A stretch of DNA of 64,000 nt from Halioglobus maricola (GTDB lineage: Bacteria > Pseudomonadota > Gammaproteobacteria > Pseudomonadales > Halieaceae). The stretch lies in the NCBI RefSeq assembly GCF_009388985.1, contig NZ_CP036422.1, forward strand, positions 1,316,501-1,380,500. Direction: 5' to 3'. Position numbers and translations under genes: made by a program. Shown here one piece after another: positions 28,568-37,564 of this stretch. Positions within the stretch are counted from its first letter, which is position 1. Each line of letters begins with the position of its first letter. Under the pieces are notes generated by a model. That model worked only from the letters and a program-made list of their open reading frames with translations, searched no databases and was not told the DNA's origin.

Positions 28568-29125
28568 TCACACAGTATGCCGGACGATAAAGCTCCATAG
28601 CACCATGGTGGTAGATATATAGAGCGCAGCACCGAGGTCGTACCAGCGTTTGCAAACGAAGACTCCAACCAAGGCCACAAGGGCGTAGTGGCCCACGAAG
28701 ACGAGGTAGAAGGTGTCTGGCAAGCGGCCATCTCTGAGTCCACTGATGAGCATGTCCAGCAGGCACATGACCACGAAGCTGATCAGGAACCAGCTTCGGT
28801 TTTGCTCGAAAACATCGCGATAATTGGCATCATCCGGTAGATTGGGTGGGTACAAGATAATGGTGAGCATGTACATCGCGGTGGTCCAGATCACGACCAG
28901 GAAGAAGGTGGCGAAATTCCAGTTGTCGAACTCGCGCCACAGCAGGAACACCCACCAGTTCAGTACCAGAATAAAAAAGATGGTCACTGTCCACGCTATG
29001 TGTGCGGCGTCCATTCTGTTCAGCGTTTTGCTGTAGAAGGCGCTCCCAAAGCTGGCAAGCAGGTGAGTGAGCCCGAGACCGATAACAATGGACACGAGCA
29101 CCGACAAGAATTCGAAGTCAGACAC
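28568..29125 (-). CDS. Hypothetical multi-pass membrane protein
   Basis: 185 residues, not assigned to a named family. Five or six hydrophobic helices: 'FLSVLVSIVIGLGLTHLLASFG', 'AWTVTIFFILVLNWWVFLLW', 'FATFFLVVIWTTAMYMLTIILY', 'WFLISFVVMCLLDMLISGL', 'TFYLVFVGHYALVALVGVFVC' and 'LGAALYISTTMVLWSFIV'. The pattern is seen in conserved hypothetical proteins of marine gammaproteobacteria. It converges on amtB and is divergent from the DUF3604 gene, whose likely start is only about 15 bases away. Confidence 0.75.
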   Translation of the reverse strand: MSDFEFLSVLVSIVIGLGLTHLLASFGSAFYSKTLNRMDAAHIAWTVTIFFILVLNWWVFLLWREFDNWNFATFFLVVIWTTAMYMLTIILYPPNLPDDANYRDVFEQNRSWFLISFVVMCLLDMLISGLRDGRLPDTFYLVFVGHYALVALVGVFVCKRWYDLGAALYISTTMVLWSFIVRHTV

Positions 29126-29140
29126 GACAAGAGGCCCCCT

Positions 29141-31057
29141 ATTTCACGTTCAGTAAGTATAGACACGATCAAAAGCTGTGCTGCAGCGGTTCTCACTATC
29201 ATGGCAATGCTTGCCGCCGGCGGATGTCATCGTGTGGAAGATCCGACGCTCTCGTTTGCCGATGTCGAGTTGTCTCCGCCGATGCCGTCAGATGCGGTGT
29301 CTGCTGATCCCTTGCGGCAGGTGTTTTTCGGTGATCTTCATATCCATTCCAGCTATTCCTTCGACGCATATACCATGGGTGTGCGGGCCTATCCGAAAGA
29401 TGCTTATGTCTACGCCCGCGGTGGCAAGATACTTCATGGGGTGGGTTACCCGGTGCAGATAGACAGGCCACTGGATTTTGCAGCGGTCAGTGATCACGCT
29501 GAGTATCTGGGTATTGCACGCCGTAAAGCCGAACTCGAAGAACCGGCAAAGGCAACGGAATCTCACGACACAGCTCTGCGCGCGGCGCTGCAAGGTTATG
29601 CCTACGAGTACCTCTGGCGTTTTATGAGAGAAGGTATGCGATCTTCATCGGGTGAAGCGCGTGCACGTAATTTCGGGGTGCCAGAACTTGCCGGTGCAAG
29701 TCGAGACGCGTGGGAGGATATTGCCCGTGCTGCATCAGAACACAATGTGCCGGGTAGCTTTTCGACGTTCATCGCTTACGAGTGGTCGTCGATGCCGGAG
29801 GATCAGCACCTGCACAGGGTGGTGTTATATGGTGACGAGAAAGTGCTTGCAATGCCGTGGTCGTCGCTGGAGTCTGAAAACCCGGAGGACCTCTGGCGAG
29901 AGCTTGAACGGCAGCGAGGTTCTGGTCACTCGGTGATCGCGATACCCCACAACAGTAATCTCAGTAATGGGCTTATGTTTTCCGATCGAAAGTATGACGG
30001 TACACCCTTGAGTCGTGAGCTTGCCGAACTCCGCTCTCGGATAGAGCCAGTAAGCGAAATATTTCAGGTGAAGGGGCAGTCCGAGACTCACCCTGATCTG
30101 AGCCCCTCCGACGAATTCGCTGACTTTGAGCTGGTAGAGCAACCTGTAATGGCGGACGCGCCACAACGCGAAGTTAAAGGTAGCTATGTTCGCGATGCCC
30201 TGCGACTGGGAATGGAGTTGCAGCACGCACAAGGCTTTAACCCCTACCGCTTCGGTGTCATTGGCAGCACCGACAGCCATAATGCTACCAGCCCGGCCAA
30301 TGAAGCGGATTACCATGGCAAGTTGCCGCTACTCGACGGAACGCCCGGCCTTCGGTTGGGGGCGTACTCCCCTCAGGTGCATGAGCGCACCACGATGCAT
30401 CGCTGGAGTGCAATGGGGTTGGCGGCGGTATGGGCGCAAGAGAATACCCGCGCTTCACTGTTTGCAGCGATTCTTCGTAAAGAGACTTACGCTACGAGCG
30501 GATCGCGTCTTCGTCTGCGGTTCTTCGCGGGCTGGGACTATCCAGAGGGGATGGCGCAAAGTGCGAGGGCTATCGATGTGGCTTATGCTCAGGGTGTCCC
30601 GATGGGCGGGGTACTAAATGGAGGTACGGGCCAATCACCGGATTTTTTCATCTGGGCAGCAAAAGATCCCGAGGGTGCGAACCTGGACCGGGTTCAAGTG
30701 ATCAAGGGATGGGTAGATTCAAGCGGCAACAGTCATGAGAAAGTGTATGACGTTGCCGCGTCAGGTTTACGCGAGCGGGATGCCAGCGGGGGGCGGCTCG
30801 CCGCTGTCGGAAATACAGTCGACGTGGTGCGCGGCCGTTATACTAATAGTATTGGCGATGCCGAATTGCGCACAATCTGGCGGGACCCGGACTACAGGCC
30901 AGAGCAGCAGGCATTCTACTATGCACGTGCGTTGGAAATTCCGACGCCTCGCTGGTCGACATATGACGCGGTAAAGTTGGGGATGCCTGTGCCTGATCCG
31001 GCCTGGATACAAGAGCGGGCCGTCAGTTCCGCCATTTGGATTAAGTCATTGCAGTAA
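29141..31057 (+). CDS. DUF3604 family lipoprotein
   Basis: About 638 residues. After a signal ending in 'AMLAAGGC' comes 'VFFGDLHIHSSYSFDAYTMG', a PHP-like metal motif (HxH), then 'DFAAVSDHAEYLGIARRK', 'IAYEWSS' and 'VIGSTDSHNATS', the marks of DUF3604, a putative metal-dependent hydrolase family of unknown substrate. The start is doubtful. The signal reads naturally from ATT 29141 ('SRSVSIDTIKSCAAAVLTIM'), six bases after AGAGG. In-frame GTG 29063 would lie inside the divergent gene with a very long basic leader, and ATG 29201 would leave only 'MAMLAAGG' before the Cys. Predicted to sit in the periplasm. Confidence 0.83.
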   Translation: MSRSVSIDTIKSCAAAVLTIMAMLAAGGCHRVEDPTLSFADVELSPPMPSDAVSADPLRQVFFGDLHIHSSYSFDAYTMGVRAYPKDAYVYARGGKILHGVGYPVQIDRPLDFAAVSDHAEYLGIARRKAELEEPAKATESHDTALRAALQGYAYEYLWRFMREGMRSSSGEARARNFGVPELAGASRDAWEDIARAASEHNVPGSFSTFIAYEWSSMPEDQHLHRVVLYGDEKVLAMPWSSLESENPEDLWRELERQRGSGHSVIAIPHNSNLSNGLMFSDRKYDGTPLSRELAELRSRIEPVSEIFQVKGQSETHPDLSPSDEFADFELVEQPVMADAPQREVKGSYVRDALRLGMELQHAQGFNPYRFGVIGSTDSHNATSPANEADYHGKLPLLDGTPGLRLGAYSPQVHERTTMHRWSAMGLAAVWAQENTRASLFAAILRKETYATSGSRLRLRFFAGWDYPEGMAQSARAIDVAYAQGVPMGGVLNGGTGQSPDFFIWAAKDPEGANLDRVQVIKGWVDSSGNSHEKVYDVAASGLRERDASGGRLAAVGNTVDVVRGRYTNSIGDAELRTIWRDPDYRPEQQAFYYARALEIPTPRWSTYDAVKLGMPVPDPAWIQERAVSSAIWIKSLQ

Positions 31058-31085
31058 GCATGCGATTTTTAGAGGACTCGTCGCG

Positions 31086-31310
31086 TTGGTTTTATCGTTG
31101 AAAGTGCAGGCAGGCCCTTACGGCACGATTCTAGAGGAAGGTCTGTCGCCTAGTTATACTTCGGAAGAAGGTCTCGAGAAAATGATCGGTGGCAATAAGA
31201 TGCGCGCTCTCCAGCAACTCTGGGATGGTGTACCGGAAAGTCAGCGGGAAAGGCAGTACGCAGAGCGGATGCAACGGCTCAAGAAGTTACTTGAGCGGTG
31301 CCCGTCGTGA
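31086..31310 (+). CDS. Small protein resembling the C-terminus of an M19 dipeptidase
   Basis: 74 residues, TTG start 9 bases after AGAGGA. The segment 'SEEGLEKMIGGNKMRALQQLW' recalls the last helix of membrane dipeptidases (pattern GGN-x-x-R), and the metal-binding parts of that family are absent. It may be a decayed remnant of a longer gene or an independent small protein; I cannot tell. The stop overlaps the next ATG (TGATG), so it is probably translated and coupled to the alpha/beta hydrolase. Confidence 0.5.
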   Translation: MVLSLKVQAGPYGTILEEGLSPSYTSEEGLEKMIGGNKMRALQQLWDGVPESQRERQYAERMQRLKKLLERCPS

Positions 31311-32284
31311 TGAACTGGAACCACCACCATGCCGAGATCAACGGCATTCGAATGCACTATGTGGATCAGGGTGAGGGCCCGCCTGTAGTGCTTTGCCACG
31401 GCTTCCCGCACATCTGGTTCAGCTGGCATCGGCAGATGGAGGCCTTGGTGGCGGCAGGTCACCGGGTCATCGCACCGGATATGCGGGGCATGGGGCAGAC
31501 GGACGCGCCCGCTGCGCCCGACGCCTACGACGTGGATACGATCACGGCTGACCTGGTTTGCTTGTTGGACCATTTAGGGATACCGAGCGCAGTGTTCGCG
31601 GGGCTGGATTTCGGGGCTTTTGCGATTTACGACCTGGCTTTGCGCCATCCTGAACGAGTCACAGCTGTTATTGGTCTGGAAAATCCTGCAGCGCCGCACA
31701 ATCCTGATGAACCGCCGTTGGCCGAGTACAAGCGCATGGGTCAACAACACTTTCTGCACATCGAATACTTCCGGGAGCCACCTCGGGCCGATGAAGAGCT
31801 CGCAGCCCAGCCACGGCGTTTTCTGCACAAGGTATTTCATACCTTGAGTGGCGCCGGAAATTACTTTGACTGCTTTAAGCATCCACCCGGCACATCCTAT
31901 ATTGATGCGATGGCGGAGCCGCCACCCTTGCCCTGGCCGTGGCTCTCCGAGCAGGAAATGGATGTGTTTGTGAGTGAGTACAGCCGCTCAGGTTTTACCG
32001 GCGGGCTGAACTGGTATCGCTCGATGGATTTGAAATGGGAGCAGCGCAGACCTTACGAAGGCGTGCAGAGTGCAGTTCCAGCCTATTTCATTGGCAGCGA
32101 GCACGACGTTGACCTGGAAGGATTCCATGGCGACGACCCCATTTCCTTGATGCGGGCGATCTTTCCTCACTTGCGCCGGGTGGAGATGATTCCTGGTGCC
32201 GGGCACATGGTGCAATTGGAAGCGTCCAGCGAGGTCAACGCGTTCTTGCTGTCGTTTCTTGGGGATATTGGGGAAGAGAGTTGA
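31310..32284 (+). CDS. Alpha/beta hydrolase, epoxide hydrolase/dehalogenase type
   Basis: 324 residues from ATG 31310; a GTG at 31298 is possible. The oxyanion motif is 'HGFPHIWFSWH' (30-40). The nucleophile elbow 'FAGLDFGAFAIYDLALRHPERV' carries Asp100, as in epoxide hydrolases and haloacid/haloalkane dehalogenases, not Ser. Late 'IPGAGHMVQLEAS' supplies the catalytic His. These enzymes open epoxides or release halide by an ester intermediate in the cytoplasm. The substrate is unknown. It is coupled to the small upstream gene and converges on the exopolyphosphatase gene with 3 bases between. Confidence 0.88.
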   Translation: MNWNHHHAEINGIRMHYVDQGEGPPVVLCHGFPHIWFSWHRQMEALVAAGHRVIAPDMRGMGQTDAPAAPDAYDVDTITADLVCLLDHLGIPSAVFAGLDFGAFAIYDLALRHPERVTAVIGLENPAAPHNPDEPPLAEYKRMGQQHFLHIEYFREPPRADEELAAQPRRFLHKVFHTLSGAGNYFDCFKHPPGTSYIDAMAEPPPLPWPWLSEQEMDVFVSEYSRSGFTGGLNWYRSMDLKWEQRRPYEGVQSAVPAYFIGSEHDVDLEGFHGDDPISLMRAIFPHLRRVEMIPGAGHMVQLEASSEVNAFLLSFLGDIGEES

Positions 32285-32287
32285 AAC

Positions 32288-33829
32288 TCAGCTCAGTGAG
32301 AGGCTGAACTCCAGCTTCCCCAGGGCTGAGCACTCCTGCTCCAATTCGCTGGCGGTAAGCGGGTGGCTTTCCAGCCAACCTTCTGGAAAACCAAGTGCCA
32401 ATGTCATCTTTTCTGCAACGATACCGAACGCGGGTAGTTCTTCCAGAAATTCTACGTGCTTTAGACGCATTGCCAGGCGCAGTATTACCAGCAAGTACAG
32501 TGCCCTGCGGCGTTCCTGTTTGGGAAGTTCATCGATCAACTCCGTGGGTACTTTGCCACGTTGGCCCTGGGTTAGCACCGCAAGGCTTTCCTGTTCCTCC
32601 TGTGAGAAACCCGGCAAGTCGGCATTGCGCAGCAGGTAGGCGGTGTGTCGATTGAAGTGCTTGTGTGAGATCGCCATGCCAATCTCGTGGGTGCGCGCGG
32701 CCCAAAGGAGTAGCTCCCAATCTTCATCGGCCAACTTCCATGGGCCGCGGCACGCTGCAAACAGGATCTGGCAACGTCTTTCCACAAGTTCGGCCACGTC
32801 TTGATCGACACTGTAGCGCTGCATCAGGGCGTTGACTGTCCGTTCGCGCACATCCTCATGGCTGAGCCGGCCCATCAGGTCGTAGATTACCCCTTCGCGC
32901 AAGGCGCCTTTAGAGGTGCGCATGTGCTCGACGCCGAGAATGTCGAACAGTGCAGTGGTAATGGCTACACCGGCTACGATCACGTTGCGACGATTGTCTG
33001 TGAGACCGTCCAGTTTGATCTCATCAAATTGTTCGAACTTGAGTAGTTTTTTCTCGAGTTTATCGAGAGATTTACGGGTGATTCCTCCTTCGCTCCAGCC
33101 GTGTTCGGCGACGATCGCATTGATAGCATTGAGCGTGCCGGATGATCCCACTGCTTCGGCCCAGTGTTTTGAGCGATAGTGGCGGCGAATATGGGAGACT
33201 TCCACCCGCGCCTGGTCGTAGGCCTTGCGGTAGTTTTTCGCGCTGATATGGCCGTTGGGGAAAAAGTCTCGGCTGTATGACACGCAGCCCATCTGCAGGC
33301 TTTCGAGTCGCTTGGGTTCGAAGCGTTCGCCGATGATAAATTCGGTGCTGCCACCGCCGATGTCCACCACTAACCTCGATTGAGCGTCGTCAGCCAGTGT
33401 ATGGGCGACTCCGAGGTACACGAGTCGCGCCTCCTCGTGGCCGTAAATCACATCTATTCGGCAGCCTAGAATGTCTGCGGCGGGGAGGGTAAAGTCCAGG
33501 CGATTCCGCGCCTGGCGCAGCGCGTTAGTGCCGACGGCGCGGATACGGGTCGGTTCGACACTCGAGAGCAACTGAGCAAAGCGTGCGAGACAGGCGAGGC
33601 CGCGTTCGACGGCTTCCTCGGAGAGTTGGTGATTTTCCAGGCCGGCGCCCAGCTGTACTTTCTCTGCCAGCACTTCCTGGGTGCGAATCTCACCGTGCTC
33701 AATCTTGGCGATAATCAGATGAAAGGAGTTGCTGCCAATATCGATTGCGGCCAGCAGGCTGCCATCGGGAACGGTGTCTTTATGTTCTTCAGCCAAGTGG
33801 GTTCGGCCCTTGCTTGCGGTCCATCCCAC
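32288..33829 (-). CDS. ppx: Exopolyphosphatase (Ppx/GppA family)
   Basis: 513 residues, close to E. coli Ppx (513). 'LLAAIDIGSNSFHLIIAKIEHG' and 'VVDIGGGSTEFIIGE' are the two phosphate loops of the actin-like fold; the second half is the HD-like helical domain ('TVNALMQRYSVDQDVAELVERRC', 'WAARTHEIGMAISHKHFNRH'). It releases phosphate from inorganic polyphosphate and may also act on pppGpp. The start is GTG 33829; a TTG 12 codons further in is an alternative. It follows alr by 12 bases, so it may be read through from the D-glutamate operon. Confidence 0.92.
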   Translation of the reverse strand: MGWTASKGRTHLAEEHKDTVPDGSLLAAIDIGSNSFHLIIAKIEHGEIRTQEVLAEKVQLGAGLENHQLSEEAVERGLACLARFAQLLSSVEPTRIRAVGTNALRQARNRLDFTLPAADILGCRIDVIYGHEEARLVYLGVAHTLADDAQSRLVVDIGGGSTEFIIGERFEPKRLESLQMGCVSYSRDFFPNGHISAKNYRKAYDQARVEVSHIRRHYRSKHWAEAVGSSGTLNAINAIVAEHGWSEGGITRKSLDKLEKKLLKFEQFDEIKLDGLTDNRRNVIVAGVAITTALFDILGVEHMRTSKGALREGVIYDLMGRLSHEDVRERTVNALMQRYSVDQDVAELVERRCQILFAACRGPWKLADEDWELLLWAARTHEIGMAISHKHFNRHTAYLLRNADLPGFSQEEQESLAVLTQGQRGKVPTELIDELPKQERRRALYLLVILRLAMRLKHVEFLEELPAFGIVAEKMTLALGFPEGWLESHPLTASELEQECSALGKLEFSLSLS

Positions 33830-33841
33830 TATGGTAATGGA

Positions 33842-34924
33842 TTAGGGCGCTATGATCACCCGTGGTGTGCGCTCGGGCATGCGGGTAGTCAGTTCGTAGC
33901 CGATGGTCTGGGCATGTGTGGCCACCTCGCCTGCGGTCAGCTCAGGGCCCCAGAGCACAACCTCATCACCGATGCTCACGTCGTCGAGGTCTGTAACATC
34001 GATGGTAATCATATCCATGGAGACGCGACCTGCCAGCGGTGCGCGTCGCCCATTCACCAGCACGGGAGTGCCATTGGTCGCCAGACGCGGATAGCCATCG
34101 CCGTAGCCGATACACACCGTGGCGATTTTTGAGGGCCGCTCCGCGGTCCAGGAGGCGGCGTAGCCCACCGCTTCTCCCGCTTCCACATCGCGTATCGAGA
34201 TGACTGCAGAGGCGAGTGTCATCACTGGGAGCAGAGCCTCGGTATTGGGGTGCGGTTTGGGAAAGGGGGAGTTGCCGTAGAGCATATAGCCGGGGCGAAT
34301 CCACTCGTAGTGAGCATCTGGCCAGCCCAGTACGCCTGGTGAGTTCGCGGCGCTGCGGGGGCCGGAAAAATCGGCAGTAATTTTATTGAACAAGCTTATC
34401 TGTCTTTCAGTCTGGTTGTTGTCGAGTTCGTCTGCGGAGGCAAAGTGGGTGCAGGTGACCAATTCGCCGGTGCGGTTGGCGCATGCCATGAGGCGCTCGT
34501 GAAACTCAGCGGCATCTTCTGCTACCACGCCCAGCCGGTGCATACCGGTGTCGATCTTCAGCCAGCATGTTACCGGCGTCGCCAGCTCGGCCTGCTCCAG
34601 CCATTCGAGCTGCTGTCGATTGTCGATCATCAGCCAGAAGTTCTGCTCTGATGCCAGTGGCAACTCATTGGCCTCGAACACGCCTTCCAATAGCAGAATG
34701 GGGCATGTGATACCGCCGCTGCGCAGTTCCAGTGCTTCTTCGATGCAGGCGACGGCCAGTGCATCGGTGAGCGGCTCAAGCGCGCGGGCAATCGTGAGAG
34801 CGCCGTGGCCATAGCCATTGGCTTTGACCACGCACATGGCTTTTGCTGCAGGCGCCAGTGAACGCGCGTGGGCCAGATTGTGGCGCAACGCGTCCAGGTC
34901 CAGCCTGGCCTGGTTAGCCCGCAT
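33842..34924 (-). CDS. alr: Alanine racemase
   Basis: 360 residues, usual length. The PLP lysine is Lys34 in 'AMCVVKANGYGHGALTIARAL'. 'VTCWLKIDTGMHRLGV', 'GYMLYGNSPF' and C-terminal 'ATVCIGYGDGYPRLATNGTPVLVNGRRAPLAGRVSMDMI' (in parts) match Alr. It interconverts L- and D-alanine. The housekeeping role is cell-wall D-Ala, but here it is the last gene of a D-glutamate/5-oxoproline operon and overlaps the D-amino acid aminotransferase gene by one base. It would close that pathway by converting D-Ala to L-Ala or the reverse. Confidence 0.95.
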   Translation of the reverse strand: MRANQARLDLDALRHNLAHARSLAPAAKAMCVVKANGYGHGALTIARALEPLTDALAVACIEEALELRSGGITCPILLLEGVFEANELPLASEQNFWLMIDNRQQLEWLEQAELATPVTCWLKIDTGMHRLGVVAEDAAEFHERLMACANRTGELVTCTHFASADELDNNQTERQISLFNKITADFSGPRSAANSPGVLGWPDAHYEWIRPGYMLYGNSPFPKPHPNTEALLPVMTLASAVISIRDVEAGEAVGYAASWTAERPSKIATVCIGYGDGYPRLATNGTPVLVNGRRAPLAGRVSMDMITIDVTDLDDVSIGDEVVLWGPELTAGEVATHAQTIGYELTTRMPERTPRVIIAP

Positions 34925-35781
34925 CAGAAATCAAATTTCTGCGCGGAGTAAAGGCTCTGGGCTGCAAGCCAAACATCGCCCACCTGGCCGTCGGCAACCG
35001 GCTTGCCATCAATTTCAATTACGGGTGCGATCTCCTTGGAAGAGCTGGTGATCCATACCTCGTCAGCGTCTTCCAGTTCTTCCCGGTTAATGACACGCTC
35101 CTGCACCGGGATGCTGCCGTCTTTGCGCAAAATCGCTAGTAGCATAAGGCGCGTAATTCCCGGTAGTTTCTGGTGATCCAGCAATGGCGTTGAGACAATG
35201 CCGTTCTTGATGACGAACACATTGCAGGCAGCGGCCTCGGTAAGCTCACCGTGTTGGTTGAAAAGGATGGTTTCGGAGTGGCCTGCGGCGTGGCTCTGCT
35301 GGTAGTGCATCACGTTGCCCAACAGGGCCGTAGACTTGATGTTGCAGCGTTTCCAGCGCAGGTCCTCTGCGGTGGTAACCGTGTAGGGTGTCGCGGCACT
35401 CTTGTTCGCGATCGGAGCCGGTGGTATCTCGAATGCGAAGGCGAACAGAGTCGGTTCAATATCTTCCGGGTAGGCGTGCGAACGCTTTGTATCTGCGCCT
35501 CGGCTCACGTGAAAGTATATCCCCAGATTGCCGCTACCGTTGCGCTTGATCAGCTGGTCGGCTATTTCGCGCCATTGGTCCTGATCGACCGTCAGTTTGA
35601 TCTCGATGGCGTCCAGGCCATCCTGCATTCGCTCCAGGTGCGGTTTGAAACCCACGAGCTTGCCGCTATAGGAGGGCACCACTTCGTAGATGCCATCGCC
35701 AAACAGGAAGCCGCGATCCATGGGCGAGATGCGGGCTTCGTCCATCGGCATGTAACTGCCATCCAGGTAAACAATGCTCAT
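34924..35781 (-). CDS. dat: D-amino acid aminotransferase (class IV PLP)
   Basis: 285 residues, the size of Bacillus Dat. 'MSIVYLDGSYMPMDEARISPMDRGFLFGDGIYEVV' (in parts) is the class IV opening; the Schiff-base lysine is in 'WKRCNIKSTALLGNVMHYQQS'; 'GELTEAAACNVFVIKNG' follows. Dat moves the amino group between D-alanine or other D-amino acids and 2-oxoglutarate, making or consuming D-glutamate. Class IV also contains branched-chain aminotransferase and aminodeoxychorismate lyase; the adjacent alr and D-glutamate cyclase favour Dat. Overlaps alr by one base. Confidence 0.92.
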   Translation of the reverse strand: MSIVYLDGSYMPMDEARISPMDRGFLFGDGIYEVVPSYSGKLVGFKPHLERMQDGLDAIEIKLTVDQDQWREIADQLIKRNGSGNLGIYFHVSRGADTKRSHAYPEDIEPTLFAFAFEIPPAPIANKSAATPYTVTTAEDLRWKRCNIKSTALLGNVMHYQQSHAAGHSETILFNQHGELTEAAACNVFVIKNGIVSTPLLDHQKLPGITRLMLLAILRKDGSIPVQERVINREELEDADEVWITSSSKEIAPVIEIDGKPVADGQVGDVWLAAQSLYSAQKFDF

Positions 35782-35792
35782 TTAAATTACTC

Positions 35793-36629
35793 CTACGCAA
35801 ATCCACTGAGTTCGCGTAATTCGCGAATTATATTTTGACCTTCTTCGGCCTCGAGGCCGTCCTCGGTAAGCGTATTTTCGCGGGTGACCCCGTCTACGCT
35901 GCCATGGCCGGACAAGTAATTGAGAATGGCCAACGGCGAAATTTCAGCGAGCAGGTCGCGTTCACTCCAGCGCCCAAGCAGGGCAATAATGCCGTAGGCA
36001 CCCCAGTTTGAAACGTCGGCCACCAGTAGTTCATCACAGGTGGTGGCAGAGGCCTTGATATCCAATGTAGCGATGGCTTCGCGGATATTGCCCATGCCGA
36101 TCTCATTACCGCCGTCGCCAATCGCGATGGTGGGGCAGTCTGAGAGGTCCATGTAGGCATCAAAGAATGCGCTGCGAGGCGTGATGTCTTCGCCGCGCAT
36201 ATTGTAGTAGCGGCCGTCATCGCTAAGGCCGGGGCGCTCTATTGAAACTATTGCTGCGGGCGCGAGTTCTTGCAGGCGTTCGCGTGCCTCTTGGCGGGAC
36301 GAGGGTACGTCACGCGCATTCAGTTCTAACACGGTGTAGTCATTTTTCAGGCAGTGCGCCAGAGGGTTGCCGCAAGCAAAGACCGGCGTTGCTCCCAGAG
36401 CGAGCAACGCGTTGTAAAGTGCGATAGCGCCGACCGGGCCGTCTGTCTCGAAGGTGTCGGTGACTGGAAAACCGGTGCCAATTATCACCGTCCCATCGAT
36501 GCCCTGCAGTCGCCGTGCGGCGCGCAGGTAGTAGCCCGGCTCCAGCGCCGCCTGGGCCGTTTTCATATTGCGAAGGTTGCGTGCCACCAGTGCGTTTTCG
36601 ATGGCGATGCTGAGTTCGAGATCGCTCAC
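35793..36629 (-). CDS. D-glutamate cyclase-like protein (DUF4392)
   Basis: 278 residues covering the DUF4392 domain. Marks are 'VIIGTGFPVTDTFETDGPVGAIALYNALLALG' (in parts), 'SIERPGLSDDGRYYNMRGEDI' and 'TIAIGDGGNEIGMGNIREAI', the glycine-rich active-site region also found in the C-terminal half of animal DGLUCY, which converts D-glutamate to 5-oxo-D-proline. It overlaps pxpC by 4 bases and stands 11 bases ahead of dat, so it lies between the 5-oxoprolinase genes and the D-amino acid enzymes. The reaction is inferred from the animal homologue. Confidence 0.88.
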   Translation of the reverse strand: MSDLELSIAIENALVARNLRNMKTAQAALEPGYYLRAARRLQGIDGTVIIGTGFPVTDTFETDGPVGAIALYNALLALGATPVFACGNPLAHCLKNDYTVLELNARDVPSSRQEARERLQELAPAAIVSIERPGLSDDGRYYNMRGEDITPRSAFFDAYMDLSDCPTIAIGDGGNEIGMGNIREAIATLDIKASATTCDELLVADVSNWGAYGIIALLGRWSERDLLAEISPLAILNYLSGHGSVDGVTRENTLTEDGLEAEEGQNIIRELRELSGFA

Positions 36630-37564
36630 TGGCGGCGCTCCTTGAAGGTGAGGCGCTGCTGAAAGCTTTGCGCAAGATGCAGGGCATTGTGCGCCGCGTG
36701 AGGCGTAATAGCTGCGAAATGTACATCGCCACCAGGGCGCAGTTGTGCCAGGTGGGCGCAGTCCAGTGACAAGGCAGAACCAATTTTCGGATAGCCGCCG
36801 ATTGTCTGGCGGTCGTTCAACAGGACGATAGGCTGACCGTCAGCTGGAATCTGAATTGCGCCGAAGCAAATGCCCTCGGAGAGTATGCCCTCAATGTCGC
36901 ATTCGATAGCGGGGCCTTCAAGCCGGTAGCCCATGCGGTCGCAGCGGTCGCTCACGGTGAAGCCATGCGAAAAGAAGCGGCGCTGCTGGTAGCGGTCGAA
37001 GTTATGCTGCTGATAGCCGGGAATAACGCGCACGGTCGCTGTATCTTGATAGCGAGGCTGCTGTGTTTCGTTCAGGTACAGGCGCTCACGCTCGCGTACT
37101 TCTGCGCAGGGCAAGGCGTCGCCAGCGCCTAATTTTTCTCCGTTCAGGCCGCCGATATGCTCGCGCACCACGGTGGCAGTGCTGCCGAAGCTGGGCGTGA
37201 TTTGGAAGCCCCCGGCCACGCCGAGATAGGCGCGGCAGCCGCGTTCGGCAAACTCTAGATTGATACTGTCACCTGCCTTTATCTGCAGGACTTCCCAGCG
37301 GGGCTGTTCGATATTATTGATACGAAGATTCATCACAGCGCCTGTCAGGCAAATGAAAGTGTCGACCTCACTTTCAAGCTGTAAGCCACCAAAACTCACC
37401 TCAATTGCGGTGCTGCCCGGAGAATTACCGAGCAGGCGATTGCAGGTGTTAAACGCGTCGGGATCCAGCGGGCCGCCATTGGTGAGGCCGATTCGATGCT
37501 GACCCATACGACCGCTATCCTGGAGCAGGCTGAGAATGCCGGGCTGGATGACTCGCAAGCTCAC
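36626..37564 (-). CDS. pxpC: 5-oxoprolinase subunit C (KipA type)
   Basis: 312 residues of the biotin-dependent carboxyltransferase/KipA family. 'VIQPGILSLLQDSGRMGQHRIGLTNGGPLDPDAF' (in parts) at the N-terminus, 'EVSFGGLQLE', 'RTHVT-like SDRCDRMGYRLEGP' and 'SEGICFGAIQIPADGQPIVLLNDRQTIGGYPKI' (in parts) are the family signatures. PxpC works with PxpA and PxpB to hydrolyse 5-oxoproline to glutamate with ATP. It overlaps pxpB and the DUF4392 gene by 4 bases each, showing strict translational coupling. Confidence 0.94.
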   Translation of the reverse strand: MSLRVIQPGILSLLQDSGRMGQHRIGLTNGGPLDPDAFNTCNRLLGNSPGSTAIEVSFGGLQLESEVDTFICLTGAVMNLRINNIEQPRWEVLQIKAGDSINLEFAERGCRAYLGVAGGFQITPSFGSTATVVREHIGGLNGEKLGAGDALPCAEVRERERLYLNETQQPRYQDTATVRVIPGYQQHNFDRYQQRRFFSHGFTVSDRCDRMGYRLEGPAIECDIEGILSEGICFGAIQIPADGQPIVLLNDRQTIGGYPKIGSALSLDCAHLAQLRPGGDVHFAAITPHAAHNALHLAQSFQQRLTFKERRQ

